Assembly (NCBI RefSeq): GCF_005884405.1
Contig: NZ_VCAO01000005.1
Location: 26,252 to 90,251, forward strand
DNA: 64,000 bases
Reading direction: 5' to 3'
DNA from: Qipengyuania marisflavi
Lineage (GTDB): Bacteria; Pseudomonadota; Alphaproteobacteria; Sphingomonadales; Sphingomonadaceae
The position numbers and the translations under genes were made by a program. Numbering within the stretch: position 1 is the stretch's first letter; each line of letters begins with the position of its first letter. The notes beneath the pieces were generated by a model. It was not told where the DNA came from and did not search any database. It worked only from the letters and a program-made list of their open reading frames with translations. This document shows positions 25,733-35,283 of the stretch, piece by piece.

Positions 25733-25906
25733 TCATCCCGCTAGCACTGCCGCAGCCACTTCTTCGGGCGTGCCGGTGACCAGCAGTGGCTGGCCTCCGA
25801 CAATGCCGACGAGCGTCTGGCCGTTCTCGCCAATGCGCAGCCAAGCGATATTGCTGGCCACCACGAGGTAATTTCCGCCGCGCGATTTGAGAGGTACGAA
25901 TTTCAT
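25733..25906 (-). CDS. Small conserved hypothetical protein
   Basis: 57 residues: MKFVPLKSRGGNYLVVASNI, AWLRIGENGQTLVGIVGGQP and LLVTGTPEEVAAAVLAG. The pattern (a lysine/arginine-rich first strand, then a G-rich beta segment) recalls short FlbD-like or LytTR-like proteins that sphingomonads carry in single copies. Function unknown. It is a convincing gene by residue composition though too short for most screens. It converges with the M14 gene. Confidence 0.7.
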   Translation of the reverse strand: MKFVPLKSRGGNYLVVASNIAWLRIGENGQTLVGIVGGQPLLVTGTPEEVAAAVLAG

Positions 25907-25986
25907 TGGGGGTGTCTCCTGACACCGGCACCCTTAGCGCCAACCACTCTCTGCCGCGTTAACGCCCGCATGTTTCTTTCGCGGTT

Positions 25987-26403
25987 TTAGTCGAGGCTGG
26001 CGGGGCCAAAGGCGTGCGGAAGCAACTCCGAAAGGCGTACCCGCCGCACAGTCCCCGGCCCGACACACAGAATCTCCGGATCGGTGCTGCCCAGCTGGGC
26101 CAACTCGCTCAGCACCTGACGGCACCGCCCGCACGGCGTGATCGGTTCGCTGCCGCCCTTGTCCAGCGGGCCGACCACAGCGACCGCTTCCAGCCCCCCG
26201 CGTACTCCGCCCGCCATCGCCTTGGAAACCGCGACCGTTTCAGCGCATAGCGCCAGACCGTAGCTGGCGTTTTCGATATTGGTGCCGGTCACCACGCTGC
26301 CATCGGCGAAGCGCAGCGCAGCACCCACGGCGAAATCCGAATAGGGCGAGTAGGAATGGCGCGCCGCCTCGCGCGCGGCGGCGATCAGATTTTCGTCAGT
26401 CAT
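25987..26403 (-). CDS. cdd: Cytidine deaminase
   Basis: Homotetrameric-type cytidine deaminase, 138 residues, converting cytidine and deoxycytidine to uridine forms in pyrimidine salvage. Zinc-site motifs: the proton-shuttle glutamate in LCAETVAV and the cysteine pair PCGRCRQVL. The start SPYSDFAVGAALRF is also typical. Its ATG overlaps the stop of the GH25-like gene by one base (TAATG), so the two are co-transcribed. Confidence 0.95.
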   Translation of the reverse strand: MTDENLIAAAREAARHSYSPYSDFAVGAALRFADGSVVTGTNIENASYGLALCAETVAVSKAMAGGVRGGLEAVAVVGPLDKGGSEPITPCGRCRQVLSELAQLGSTDPEILCVGPGTVRRVRLSELLPHAFGPASLD

Positions 26404-27152
26404 TAATTGTCCTCACGCCGGATCACTGCCCAGCGCAGCGGCTTCGCGGCTGCCTCGGTCTGCAAGGTCCGGTTTGCCGTCCACAACATCCACGGACGGC
26501 CAGCATAGACCGGCTCGAACCAATTGCGGGCCAGCCACAATTGCCGGTCAATCCGCTGCGCGACGTGATAGCGCTCTTCGAAATCCTTGCTCGGCGCCAG
26601 AATCACCGCCTTGCCCGAATGCGCCTCTATCTGATTGACCAGCGTCATCAGCTCGCTTTGGACCGCAGCGTCCGAAACGCGCGTGGGGCAATCGCTCGCA
26701 TCGCCTTCCAGCAGGATCGCCGGCGGCAGCAGATCGCCATCGCGCGGCACCACGGTTACGAAATTGGCCGATTGCCCGTCAGCCGGGACGCAAGGGTCGA
26801 ATTCATGTACCGCGCCGACTTCCAGACCGGCATCACGCGCGGCCGCGAAGTTGGCGGGGAAGCGCGCATCCTGCCGGCCAGCACCGTGGCTCGCCAGCAC
26901 ATATGTGAACTTCGCGCCCAGCCCGGCGATAGTGCCGAAATCGACAACCCCGTCACGCTCGCCCACCACTGCGCCCTGATCAGGCCACAACTGTTCGTCT
27001 GGACGCCATTGCCGCCCCTTGTACCATGCGAAACCCGCAGCCAGCAGCGCGAATGCCAGCAGGAACGCGGCCATGATGCCCGCGCGCGAGACCTGCCGTT
27101 TGGCTTTCTTCTTGCTGCGGCGCTTGCGCTGAACCGTTTGCTTCCTGGCCAT
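26403..27152 (-). CDS. GH25-like lysozyme-family protein (possibly degenerate)
   Basis: 249 residues, basic N-terminus, one anchor helix (AGIMAAFLLAFALLAAGFAW), then a domain with the GH25 layout: ERDGVVDFGTIAGLGAKFTYVLASHG, EVGAVHEFDPC, PPAILLEGD, NQIEAHSGKAVILAP and a C-terminal RPWMLWTAN. In GH25 muramidases the loop normally reads as D-x-E (LDVE), while here it is LLLE-like (ILLEGD), so the catalytic aspartate seems absent. It may bind cell wall without hydrolysing it. Co-transcribed with UPF0262 (4 bp apart) and cdd. Confidence 0.75.
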   Translation of the reverse strand: MARKQTVQRKRRSKKKAKRQVSRAGIMAAFLLAFALLAAGFAWYKGRQWRPDEQLWPDQGAVVGERDGVVDFGTIAGLGAKFTYVLASHGAGRQDARFPANFAAARDAGLEVGAVHEFDPCVPADGQSANFVTVVPRDGDLLPPAILLEGDASDCPTRVSDAAVQSELMTLVNQIEAHSGKAVILAPSKDFEERYHVAQRIDRQLWLARNWFEPVYAGRPWMLWTANRTLQTEAAAKPLRWAVIRREDN

Positions 27153-27156
27153 GCCC

Positions 27157-27663
27157 CTACCCCCGTATGTGCAGCACGCAGATCAGCGTGAACAGCCGCC
27201 GCGCGGTGGCAAAATCGGTATCGACCTTGCCCTCAAGCCGCTCGATCAGCAGCTCGGCTGCGCGATTGTGCACCCCGCGGCGGGCCATGTCGATGGTCTC
27301 GATTTCAGCCGGAGTGGCCTTGCGGATCGCTTGATAATAGCTGTCGCAGATCGCAAAATATTCGCGGATCGGGCGGCGAAAACGCGCCAGCCCCAGCAGC
27401 AATTCTTCGATCACGACGTCGTCAGCATCGGCAATGGTCATTGCCAGCCGCCCGTCACGCACTGCCAGCGTCAGGCGGAACGGACCGCCTGCCCCGCGCT
27501 CGGCTGCGCGCAGCGGCTTGAAGGTGTTTTCCTCGATCAGATCGAAGATCGCGACGCGCCGTTCCTGCTCGACATCAGCATTGCGCCACAGGATCGTCTC
27601 TTCATCCAGAGCAATATGCGCGATGCGGTAATCGCTTTGTGGGGGAGATGCGGAATCGGTCAT
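27157..27663 (-). CDS. UPF0262 family protein
   Basis: 168 residues. The sequence IAHIALDEETILWRNADVEQERRVAIFDLIEENTFKPL, with RFRRPIREYFAICDSYYQAIRKATPAEIETIDMARRGVHNRAAELL, is the alphaproteobacterial UPF0262 pattern. Function unknown. Start ATG at 27663. It is the first gene of the UPF0262 - GH25-like - cdd set, divergent from dnaB by 167 bp. Confidence 0.9.
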   Translation of the reverse strand: MTDSASPPQSDYRIAHIALDEETILWRNADVEQERRVAIFDLIEENTFKPLRAAERGAGGPFRLTLAVRDGRLAMTIADADDVVIEELLLGLARFRRPIREYFAICDSYYQAIRKATPAEIETIDMARRGVHNRAAELLIERLEGKVDTDFATARRLFTLICVLHIRG

Positions 27664-27830
27664 GCGCTGCGGACCGCTTTCGCAAGCCTTACAGGGCACG
27701 GCAAGGGCGGGGATCGCAATGGTGTCCTTTTGGCCCGGATTGCGGCTTTTCGGATTCCTCCACAGGGCTGTCCTCGGATCAGTTGAATTGCTGCCTTCAC
27801 AGCCAATTCCCATTCCCGCATGGTGGCGCC

Positions 27831-29345
27831 ATGGCCGACACCGACCTTATGCTTCGCCCCGACGATTCGCCCGCCGCAACTGCGCCGCAGGGCCGCTCCC
27901 TGCCCGCCAACCTTGAGGCGGAGGCGGCATTTATCGGCGCGGTGCTGATCGACAACAAGGTGATCGAGGAACTGCAGACCCCGCTGGCGCCCGCCCATTT
28001 TCACGAGCCGGTGCATCAGCGTATTTACGAACGGGTGTTGACCCTGCTGGACCGCAATTCGGTCGCCACGCCGGTCACCCTCAAACCCTATTTCGAGGCT
28101 GACCAGGGGCTGAAACAGCTGGGCGGCGTGACCTATCTGGCACAGCTGACCGCCGATGGTCAGGGCCTGCTGCACCCGCGCCAATTGGCCGAACAGATCT
28201 ATGACCTCGCGCTGCTGCGCGAACTGGTGACTGTGGGCCGGACACTGGTCGAAGGCGCGCTGGACACGTCCGAAGAGGTCGCGCCGCTGCAGAAGATCGA
28301 GCAGGCCGAGGCCGATCTGTACCGCGTTGCCGAGGGGGCGACCACGGGCAGCGAGGCGCAAAGCTTCCGCACCGCCGCGCTGGGCGCGCTGCAAATGGTG
28401 CAGGCGGCGATGAATTCGGGCGGGCGCTTTTCGGGCAAGACCACCGGGCTCGACACGATCAACGACAAGACCAGCGGCCTGCACAATTCGGATCTTATCA
28501 TTCTGGCCGGACGTCCCGGCATGGGCAAAACCTCGCTCGCCACCAACATCGCGTTCAACGCAGCTGCGCGGCAGATGCGCGACAAGATTGACGGCATCGA
28601 GAAATCCCCCGGCGCAGCCACCGCTTTTTTCAGTCTGGAAATGAGCGCCGATCAGTTGGCCACCCGTATCCTTGCCGAACAGGCCGAAATTTCGAGCGAG
28701 AAGCTGCGGTCCGGCATGCTTAGCCGCGAGGAGTTTCAGCGGCTGTCCTTCGCCAGCCAGGAATTGAACGACCTGCCGCTGTATATCGATGACACGCCCG
28801 CGCTGACCATCGGCGCGCTGCGCACCCGAGCGCGGCGGCTGAAGCGGCGGCACGATATCGGGCTGGTGATCGTCGATTATCTCCAGCTGCTGCAAGGTTC
28901 GGGCCGCGCCACCGACAACCGCGTGAACGAAATTTCGGAGATCAGCCGGGGGCTCAAGACGCTTGCCAAGGAACTGGCGGTTCCGGTGATCGCGCTGTCA
29001 CAGCTCAGCCGCGCGGTGGAACAGCGCGAGGACAAACGTCCGCAGCTGTCGGATTTGCGAGAATCAGGCTCGATCGAGCAGGACGCCGATATGGTGTGGT
29101 TCATTTTCCGCGGTGAATATTATCACAACTCGCTGAAGCCCGACACGCCAGACGAAACCAGCAGTGAAGACGTGCGCAACAAATATTCCGAATGGGAAGC
29201 GCGCCATCTGGAACTGGTGAACAAGGCCACACTGATCATCGCCAAGCAGCGTCACGGCTCCACCGGCAATGTCCCGCTGCTGTTCCAGAGCGAGTTCACC
29301 AAGTTCACCTCACCCGAATCGCGCGATTATTCGGATTACGAATAG
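27831..29345 (+). CDS. dnaB: Replicative DNA helicase DnaB
   Basis: Hexameric 5'-3' helicase of the replication fork, 504 residues. N-terminal domain with AAFIGAVLIDNKVIEEL and HEPVHQRIYERVLTLLDR; RecA-like domain with TTGLDTINDKTSGLHNSDLIILAGRPGMGKTSLA (Walker A), SLEMSADQLATRIL, LVIVDYLQLLQG (Walker B) and VIALSQLSRAVEQREDKRPQLSDLRESGSIEQDAD. ATG at 27831 with the usual sphingomonad N-terminus; the frame upstream is not conserved. Confidence 0.96.
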   Translation: MADTDLMLRPDDSPAATAPQGRSLPANLEAEAAFIGAVLIDNKVIEELQTPLAPAHFHEPVHQRIYERVLTLLDRNSVATPVTLKPYFEADQGLKQLGGVTYLAQLTADGQGLLHPRQLAEQIYDLALLRELVTVGRTLVEGALDTSEEVAPLQKIEQAEADLYRVAEGATTGSEAQSFRTAALGALQMVQAAMNSGGRFSGKTTGLDTINDKTSGLHNSDLIILAGRPGMGKTSLATNIAFNAAARQMRDKIDGIEKSPGAATAFFSLEMSADQLATRILAEQAEISSEKLRSGMLSREEFQRLSFASQELNDLPLYIDDTPALTIGALRTRARRLKRRHDIGLVIVDYLQLLQGSGRATDNRVNEISEISRGLKTLAKELAVPVIALSQLSRAVEQREDKRPQLSDLRESGSIEQDADMVWFIFRGEYYHNSLKPDTPDETSSEDVRNKYSEWEARHLELVNKATLIIAKQRHGSTGNVPLLFQSEFTKFTSPESRDYSDYE

Positions 29346-29362
29346 GCGCAGAACGGGCGCGC

Positions 29363-30550
29363 TCAGATCCCCAGATTCAGCCGCCGTGAGACGGTGTAAT
29401 CGATCACCGACACCAGTACCCAGCCAGCCCACCAGCGAATCCGGTTCCACACAGTCGCGCGGCTGCGGTGCAGCTGCGGCGTGATAGCTTCCGACACAGC
29501 GATATGCTGGCTGACGAATTCACGCATGGTGTTGGCCAGCGCGGCGTCTTCGATCCGCAGCATCACTTCCAGATTGAGATAGAGGCTGCGCATGTCGAAA
29601 TTGGCGCTGCCCATATAAACCGCATCGTCGAGTACGATCAGCTTGGTGTGCAGCTTGCACGGGCTGAATTCCCAAATTTTCGCGCCGCGTTTGAGCAGGT
29701 AATTGTACAGCGATCGGGTTGCGCCGATGGTGGCGCCATTGTCCGATTTGCCCGCCATCACCAACCGCGTCTGCCCCTTGCGCGCCACCCGAGCGATGCG
29801 TTTCAGCAGGGTGTAAGGCGGCGAGAAATAGGCCATAAACATGTCCAGCTTCTCCCCCTCGGCCAGATCGCGCGTGACGCAGCGCGCCCAGCTGGACAGG
29901 CCGCGTGTGGGGCCGCCGACCAGCCAGCGCGCGTGGCCTTGACCTGAGGTCCAGTCCCATTGCTGTACCGTGTCGCGGATCGCCCGGAAATTGGCGCTGT
30001 CATTGTCGGTCCAGTCCAGCAGCTTGGCGAACCATTCGACCAGCCCGGCCACCGCATCGCCTTCGATCAATATGGCCAGATCGTTCCAGCCATTGTCCTG
30101 CGGCGAAGCGAAATAGTCGTCCTCGATATTGAATCCGCCGAACAGCGCGCGCTCGTCATCGGCGATCACCATCTTTTGATGATTGCGGATCAGATAGCGC
30201 TGGGTCTTGCGCGGGCTGAAACACAGGTGCCGACCGCCGCAATCGACCAGTGGCTTTAGGAATTCATCGGTTGCCGCCGCGCCGAATCGGTCGATAATCA
30301 GAGTCACTTCAACCCCGCGCTGCGCCGCTTCGCACAGGGCATCGCGCAATTCGGTGCTCACCGTGTCTTCGGCAAAGATGTAGAAACACACATCCAGCTT
30401 GCGCTTGGCCGATGCCACCAGCTTCAACAGCGCACCGCGGCGGTCCTGTCCGGCGGGATAGAAGGTCAGCGATTGCCCCTGTGCCGTGGCCGAGAACGGC
30501 GGCGGGTCGCGGTAATTCGCCAGGTCTTGCTGGTCAGTCTGATCGCCCAT
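29363..30550 (-). CDS. Cardiolipin synthase-type phospholipase D protein
   Basis: 395 residues from ATG 30550 (an in-frame start at 30610 adds 20). Two HKD motifs in the order expected for cardiolipin synthases: RNHQKMVIADDERALFGGFNIED and LHTKLIVLDDAVYMGSANFDM, each with histidine, lysine and aspartate. No membrane helices like those of ClsA are seen at the N-terminus, so it may be the soluble ClsB/ClsC-like form or another phosphatidyltransferase. It converges with dnaB. Confidence 0.9.
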   Translation of the reverse strand: MGDQTDQQDLANYRDPPPFSATAQGQSLTFYPAGQDRRGALLKLVASAKRKLDVCFYIFAEDTVSTELRDALCEAAQRGVEVTLIIDRFGAAATDEFLKPLVDCGGRHLCFSPRKTQRYLIRNHQKMVIADDERALFGGFNIEDDYFASPQDNGWNDLAILIEGDAVAGLVEWFAKLLDWTDNDSANFRAIRDTVQQWDWTSGQGHARWLVGGPTRGLSSWARCVTRDLAEGEKLDMFMAYFSPPYTLLKRIARVARKGQTRLVMAGKSDNGATIGATRSLYNYLLKRGAKIWEFSPCKLHTKLIVLDDAVYMGSANFDMRSLYLNLEVMLRIEDAALANTMREFVSQHIAVSEAITPQLHRSRATVWNRIRWWAGWVLVSVIDYTVSRRLNLGI

Positions 30551-30658
30551 GGCTGCGTGCTGTAGCGCCGCGCCGCACGGGCGCAAATGCTTGACTGCCA
30601 CGCTATGCACGACTAAGCAGCGCGCTTTCCCGACACCCCTGATTGACCGGAGTGCCCG

Positions 30659-31003
30659 ATGGCGCGCGTTACCGTTGAAGATTGCGTTGACAAGATTCCC
30701 AACCGTTTCGACCTTGTCCTGCTGGCTGCCCAGCGGGCTCGTGAGATTTCAGGTGGTGCGGAACTGACGATCGAGCGGGACCGGGACAAGAACCCGGTTG
30801 TCGCATTGCGCGAAATTGCGGAACAGACCGTGCGCCCGACCGAGCTCAAGGAATCGGCCATCGGCAATCTGCAGAAGATCCTGCCTGATGACGAGGAAGA
30901 AGCGGACGAAGTCGGCTCGCTCAGCCAGTCGGCAGAAGCGCTGCGGATTACGGCTTCGGCCCCGACCCGCTCAACCTCGGTTGGCGGCGATTACGAAGGC
31001 TAA
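30659..31003 (+). CDS. rpoZ: RNA polymerase omega subunit
   Basis: 114 residues; conserved [30 protein letters not shown], then [11 protein letters not shown], the sphingomonad-type C-terminal extension being acidic. Omega stabilises core RNA polymerase. Terminated by a good hairpin. Confidence 0.96.
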   Translation: MARVTVEDCVDKIPNRFDLVLLAAQRAREISGGAELTIERDRDKNPVVALREIAEQTVRPTELKESAIGNLQKILPDDEEEADEVGSLSQSAEALRITASAPTRSTSVGGDYEG

Positions 31004-31031
31004 GCCTGCGTGTCCCATTACTGAACAGCTG

Positions 31032-31058
31032 AAGGCCGCCCCGATGGGCGGCCTTTTG
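31032..31058 (+). terminator. rpoZ terminator
   Basis: Arms aaggccgccc / gggcggcctt with a 4-base loop, then TT before GCG. It lies 28 bp after the rpoZ stop. Confidence 0.85.
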
Positions 31059-31111
31059 CGTTGCAGTGCGTGTGTTGTGGCCGCTACACACGCGGGCGGA
31101 GGGCAAGCGGT

Positions 31112-32203
31112 ATGAGCAATATTGGCGATGCACTGGGCACAGCTGTCGAAGGCGGCCTGTTGTCACGCGCTGTCGCCAGCAAAGCTACCGGCAAGCAGCC
31201 GCCGGATGGGGATGACGTTCCACTCGCCGAAGGTCATTTTTCCGAAAGCAGCTGCCTCAATTGCGGCGAACTGCTGACTGGCCCTCATTGTCACCAATGC
31301 GGTCAGAAGGCACATTTGCACCGCACGCTGGGCGCGTTCATGCATGATCTGCTCCACGGGGCGCTGCATTTCGAAGGCAAGACCTGGAAAACGCTGCCCA
31401 AGCTGGCGTTCAAACCAGGCGAGCTGACCCGCCGCTATATCGCGGGAGAGCGCGCACGCTTTGTGTCACCGATGGCGCTGTTCCTGTTCTCGATCTTTCT
31501 GATGTTCGCAGTGTTTCAGGCGGTGGGGCTGACCACGCCAACCGACATCGATACCGAAGGTCCAATCGCACAGGCAAAGGTGCAGGCGAGCGAAGCGCGA
31601 GCAGACGTCCAGCTGAAATATGACGCCCTGCCCGAGAACGATCCGCAGCGCGCTGATTTATCCGGCGAAATCGCGAAGCTCGATACAGCGCTTGCAGCTA
31701 TCGAGACCGGACAGGATTATACGTTCACGAACAAGGACGACAAGACCGTCTCGATGTCGATCAAGCAGACCGGCTGGAACTGGCTGGACAATGCGGTGCA
31801 AAAATGGCGCACCAATCCCAGCCTGATGCTCTATAAATTGCAGGCCAACAGCTACAAATTCAGCTGGCTGTTGATCCCGCTGTCGATCCCGTTCGTATGG
31901 CTGCTGTTCTTCTGGAAGCGGCGCTTCAAAGCCTATGATCACGCAATTTTCGTGACCTATTCGATCGCTTTCATGTCGCTGCTGTTCATCACCATCTCAC
32001 TGCTGATCAAATTTGGCGCGGCAGAGTGGCTGTGGGGGAGCATGCTGGCCTTCATCCCGCCCGTGCACATGTATAAGCAATTGCGCGGTGCCTACGGCCT
32101 GTCGCGCTTTTCCGCGCTGTGGCGGCTGGCAGTGTTGCTGTTCTTCATTGCAATTGTGGCAATGCTGTTCCTGCAAGTCCTGCTGCTGTTGGGCGCAATC
32201 TGA
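31112..32203 (+). CDS. DUF3667 domain membrane protein
   Basis: 363 residues. A zinc ribbon (CLNCGELLTGPHCHQCGQK, residues about 48-66) precedes the DUF3667 domain (HDLLHGALHFEGKTWKTLPKLAFKPGELTRRYIAGERARFVSPMALFLFSIF) with a first membrane helix. A coiled, charged segment follows (about 160-220), then two or more C-terminal helices (WLLIPLSIPFVWLLFF, and a final LFFIAIVAMLFLQVLLLL). Function unknown; found in many Proteobacteria and Bacteroidetes. ATG at 31112. Confidence 0.87.
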   Translation: MSNIGDALGTAVEGGLLSRAVASKATGKQPPDGDDVPLAEGHFSESSCLNCGELLTGPHCHQCGQKAHLHRTLGAFMHDLLHGALHFEGKTWKTLPKLAFKPGELTRRYIAGERARFVSPMALFLFSIFLMFAVFQAVGLTTPTDIDTEGPIAQAKVQASEARADVQLKYDALPENDPQRADLSGEIAKLDTALAAIETGQDYTFTNKDDKTVSMSIKQTGWNWLDNAVQKWRTNPSLMLYKLQANSYKFSWLLIPLSIPFVWLLFFWKRRFKAYDHAIFVTYSIAFMSLLFITISLLIKFGAAEWLWGSMLAFIPPVHMYKQLRGAYGLSRFSALWRLAVLLFFIAIVAMLFLQVLLLLGAI

Positions 32204-32212
32204 GGCACAAGC

Positions 32213-32242
32213 AAAAGGGGCGCCCCGCAGGACGCCCCTTCA
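32213..32242 (-). terminator. Shared terminator of DUF3667 and ftsH
   Basis: Arms aaggggcg / cgcccctt around ccccgcagga, with an A run at 32213-32216 that becomes a U run for ftsH on the minus strand. It lies in the convergent gap, so it can serve both sides. Confidence 0.8.
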
Positions 32243-32264
32243 ATTGTCTCGGATTACCAGCGAC

Positions 32265-34229
32265 TTAGACGCCCTGCGGCGCTGTCCCGCCTTCGCCGCC
32301 AAACTTGCGTCCGGCCTTGGGCACGGCTGCGCCGCCGGCGGGCTTGATCGCAATCGGGCCGCGCGGTTCGTTGGGGCGATCGATCTTGCCGTCCTTGATC
32401 AGCTGGTCGATTTCTTCACCGCTCAGCGTTTCATATTCGAGCAGCGCCAGCGCCAGCAGATGGAGCTTGTCTTCCTGCTCGCTGAGCACCTGAGTCGCCC
32501 GTTTGAGACCGTTTTCGACCAATTCCTTGATCTCGGCATCGATCAGCTTGTTGGTTTCCGCGCCGCCCATGGTGCGTGCGGTCTGGCCCATTCCAAGATA
32601 GCCTTCCTGGCTTTCCTCGTATTGAAGCGGGCCGAGCTTGTCGGACATACCCCATTTGGTGACCATGCTGCGTGCCAGATCGGTGGCGTATTGGATATCG
32701 CCCGATGCGCCGCTGGAAACCTTGTCATGCCCGAAGATGATTTCTTCTGCCACGCGACCGCCCATCGCCACCGCCAGATTGGCGTGCATTTTGTCGCGGT
32801 GATAGGAATAGCTGTCGCGTTCGGGCAACCGCATAACCATGCCCAGCGCACGGCCGCGCGGGATGATCGTGGCCTTGTGAATGGGATCGGACGCCGGTTC
32901 GTTGACCGACACCAGCGCGTGACCAGCCTCGTGATAGGCGGTCATTTTCTTCTCTTCCTCGGTCATGACCATGCTGCGGCGTTCAGCGCCCATCATGACC
33001 TTGTCCTTGGCGTCTTCAAATTCCTGCATCGCCACCAGCCGCTTGTTACGGCGGGCCGCCAGCAGGGCAGCTTCATTCACCAGATTGGCAAGATCCGCGC
33101 CCGAGAAACCCGGCGTGCCGCGCGCAATGGTGCGCGGATTGACGTCGGGCGCCAGCGGCACCTTCTTCATGTGTACGGCAAGGATCTTCTCGCGCCCTTC
33201 GATATCGGGAATCGGCACAACCACCTGGCGATCGAAGCGGCCCGGACGCAGCAGCGCGGGGTCCAGCACATCGGGACGGTTGGTGGCCGCGATGATGATG
33301 ATGCCTTCATTGGCCTCAAAGCCATCCATCTCGACCAGCAGCTGGTTCAGCGTCTGTTCGCGCTCGTCATTGGAATTGCCCAGACCGTGGCCGCGATGAC
33401 GGCCAACCGCGTCGATTTCGTCGATGAAGACGATGCACGGCGCATTTTTCTTCGCCTGTTCGAACATGTCGCGCACACGGCTGGCGCCGACGCCCACAAA
33501 CATTTCGACAAAGTCGGAGCCCGAAATGGTGAAGAACGGCACGCCCGCCTCGCCCGCAATCGCGCGCGCCAGCAGCGTCTTGCCGGTGCCGGGGCTACCG
33601 ACCAGCAATGCACCCTTGGGGATTTGTCCGCCCAGCTTGGCAAAGCGGTGCGGGTCCTTGAGAAACTCGACGATTTCTTCCAGCTCTTCACGCGCTTCGT
33701 CGATACCGGCGACATCGGCAAAGGTGACCTTGCCCTGCTTTTCGGTCAGCAGCTTGGCCTTGGATTTGCCAAAGCCCATCGCGCCGCCTGCGCCGCCGCC
33801 CTTCTGGACCTGTCGCAGCGCAAAGAATGCGACGCCCAGGATCAGCAGAAAGGGGAGCGTCTGGATCAGGATGTACAGCAGCACATTGCCTTCATCCGCT
33901 TCAGCGCCGGAATAGGCGACGCCGTTATCCTCGAGCAATTTGGGCAGACCGGTGTCGGTTTTGACCGGGATGGTGGTGAAAACGTCACCATTTTTCATCG
34001 TGCCGGTGATTTTCTTGTCGGAAATCTGGACGTCGGTGACCGAGCCTTCAGCCACTTTCGCCTTGAACGCCGAATAGGGCACCGCTGCGCCGCTGGGCTG
34101 TCCGGCATTGCCGAACACCGATACAACCATCAGCAGGGCCAGGAAAATCCCGCCCCACACCATCAGGCTTTTCACCCAGGGATTGGGACCTTCGCCCTCA
34201 GGGCCAGGCTGCTCGTTTTGATCGCTCAT
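32265..34229 (-). CDS. ftsH: ATP-dependent zinc metalloprotease FtsH
   Basis: Membrane AAA+ protease, 654 residues, degrading membrane and regulatory proteins. Two N-terminal helices ([17 protein letters not shown] and [21 protein letters not shown]) flank a periplasmic domain. Walker [12 protein letters not shown], Walker [16 protein letters not shown] with [20 protein letters not shown], and the zinc-protease HEAGH are all present. ATG at 34229 (MSDQNEQ). An acidic/glycine end completes it. Single-gene transcription by position. Confidence 0.97.
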   Translation of the reverse strand: MSDQNEQPGPEGEGPNPWVKSLMVWGGIFLALLMVVSVFGNAGQPSGAAVPYSAFKAKVAEGSVTDVQISDKKITGTMKNGDVFTTIPVKTDTGLPKLLEDNGVAYSGAEADEGNVLLYILIQTLPFLLILGVAFFALRQVQKGGGAGGAMGFGKSKAKLLTEKQGKVTFADVAGIDEAREELEEIVEFLKDPHRFAKLGGQIPKGALLVGSPGTGKTLLARAIAGEAGVPFFTISGSDFVEMFVGVGASRVRDMFEQAKKNAPCIVFIDEIDAVGRHRGHGLGNSNDEREQTLNQLLVEMDGFEANEGIIIIAATNRPDVLDPALLRPGRFDRQVVVPIPDIEGREKILAVHMKKVPLAPDVNPRTIARGTPGFSGADLANLVNEAALLAARRNKRLVAMQEFEDAKDKVMMGAERRSMVMTEEEKKMTAYHEAGHALVSVNEPASDPIHKATIIPRGRALGMVMRLPERDSYSYHRDKMHANLAVAMGGRVAEEIIFGHDKVSSGASGDIQYATDLARSMVTKWGMSDKLGPLQYEESQEGYLGMGQTARTMGGAETNKLIDAEIKELVENGLKRATQVLSEQEDKLHLLALALLEYETLSGEEIDQLIKDGKIDRPNEPRGPIAIKPAGGAAVPKAGRKFGGEGGTAPQGV

Positions 34230-34311
34230 CGACAGGAAATCCTTTCGTCCCCGCCAATGTAGGTGCGCAGGGGTGAATGGCAAGTTGACCGGACACGCGA
34301 AAATTCCGCGC

Positions 34312-35283
34312 TCAGCCAGCGATCCGGTCGATCAGCCAATATGCGCCAGTGATCCCGATGGCATAGGACGCCAAACGAATCGCAGGTATTTCGGCGGCGG
34401 GGCGCAGCCTGACAAGCGCAGCGCGCAGCAGCATTACGGCTGCGATGACGGCAAGCTGGCCCGCTTCGACGCCCAGATTGAAGCTTAGCAGGGCAGCAGG
34501 CACCTCGCCTTCGGGCAAGCCGATTTCGCGCAATGCCCCGGCAAAGCCCAATCCGTGGAGCAGGCCAAATCCAAAGGCGACCAGCCACGGCAGGCGGTGT
34601 GACAGCGTGTCCCGCCGTCCGCGCAACAGTTCCAGCGCCAGAAACACAATGCTCAGCGCAATCAGTGCCTCAACCGGACGCTGGGGCAATCCGGCCAGAC
34701 CCAGCGTCGCACCCGCCAGCGTCAGCGAATGCGCCACTGTAAACGCTGTGGCGGCGATCACTACGGCCCGGCCGCGCACGACCAGCAGCACCAATGCAAT
34801 TACAAACAGCAGATGGTCCCAGCCCGACAGGATATGCCCCGCGCCCAGCACGAAATATTCGCGCCATACCTGCCCCGCATCGGGCCGCGCGGCGATGGTC
34901 GCGGCGGGCTGCGACAGTGTCAGCCGATAGATTTGCACCGGGCGGCCCTGAGGCGCGATTCGCACCAGAGCCTCTGGCGCGGTGGCGGTCAGCGGCCAGC
35001 CGATACGCTGGCCCGCAATCTCGCCTTGGCAGCGCACTTGCGCAGAACCAAGAGCGGCCAGCGCGGCAATATCGAAGCGCGGTTCGCCAATTATGCGGCA
35101 CGCTGCGGGGAGAACCGGTAAAGTGCGCGGATTATCGGCGGACGAGGCCAGCGGCTGCTTCCAGCCCAGCGACCACATCGCCGCCTCACGCTGGGCGAAC
35201 TGGACCGAGACCGGGCGCAGCTCGTCAGCGGAGGCAGGCACCGCCAGCAGCAATGCGAACAGGGCGGCGAGGTATCTCCTCAC
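34312..35283 (-). CDS. HupE/UreJ family membrane protein (first copy)
   Basis: 323 residues: signal/anchor ([16 protein letters not shown]), a periplasmic domain of about 150 residues, then the HupE/UreJ-like membrane domain with [65 protein letters not shown] and [16 protein letters not shown]. The HWDH / AHSLTL / HGLGFA histidines could bind a metal; HupE and UreJ are linked to nickel or cobalt in hydrogenase and urease systems. No such enzyme is seen nearby, so the ion is unknown. Start GTG at 35283 overlaps the PPIase stop. A second copy is at 52822. Confidence 0.88.
   Translation of the reverse strand: MRRYLAALFALLLAVPASADELRPVSVQFAQREAAMWSLGWKQPLASSADNPRTLPVLPAACRIIGEPRFDIAALAALGSAQVRCQGEIAGQRIGWPLTATAPEALVRIAPQGRPVQIYRLTLSQPAATIAARPDAGQVWREYFVLGAGHILSGWDHLLFVIALVLLVVRGRAVVIAATAFTVAHSLTLAGATLGLAGLPQRPVEALIALSIVFLALELLRGRRDTLSHRLPWLVAFGFGLLHGLGFAGALREIGLPEGEVPAALLSFNLGVEAGQLAVIAAVMLLRAALVRLRPAAEIPAIRLASYAIGITGAYWLIDRIAG

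Noticed and set aside
32013..34262. 749-codon plus-strand frame opposite ftsH
   Set aside because: Lies across the end of DUF3667 and all of ftsH; composition is that of an antisense frame.
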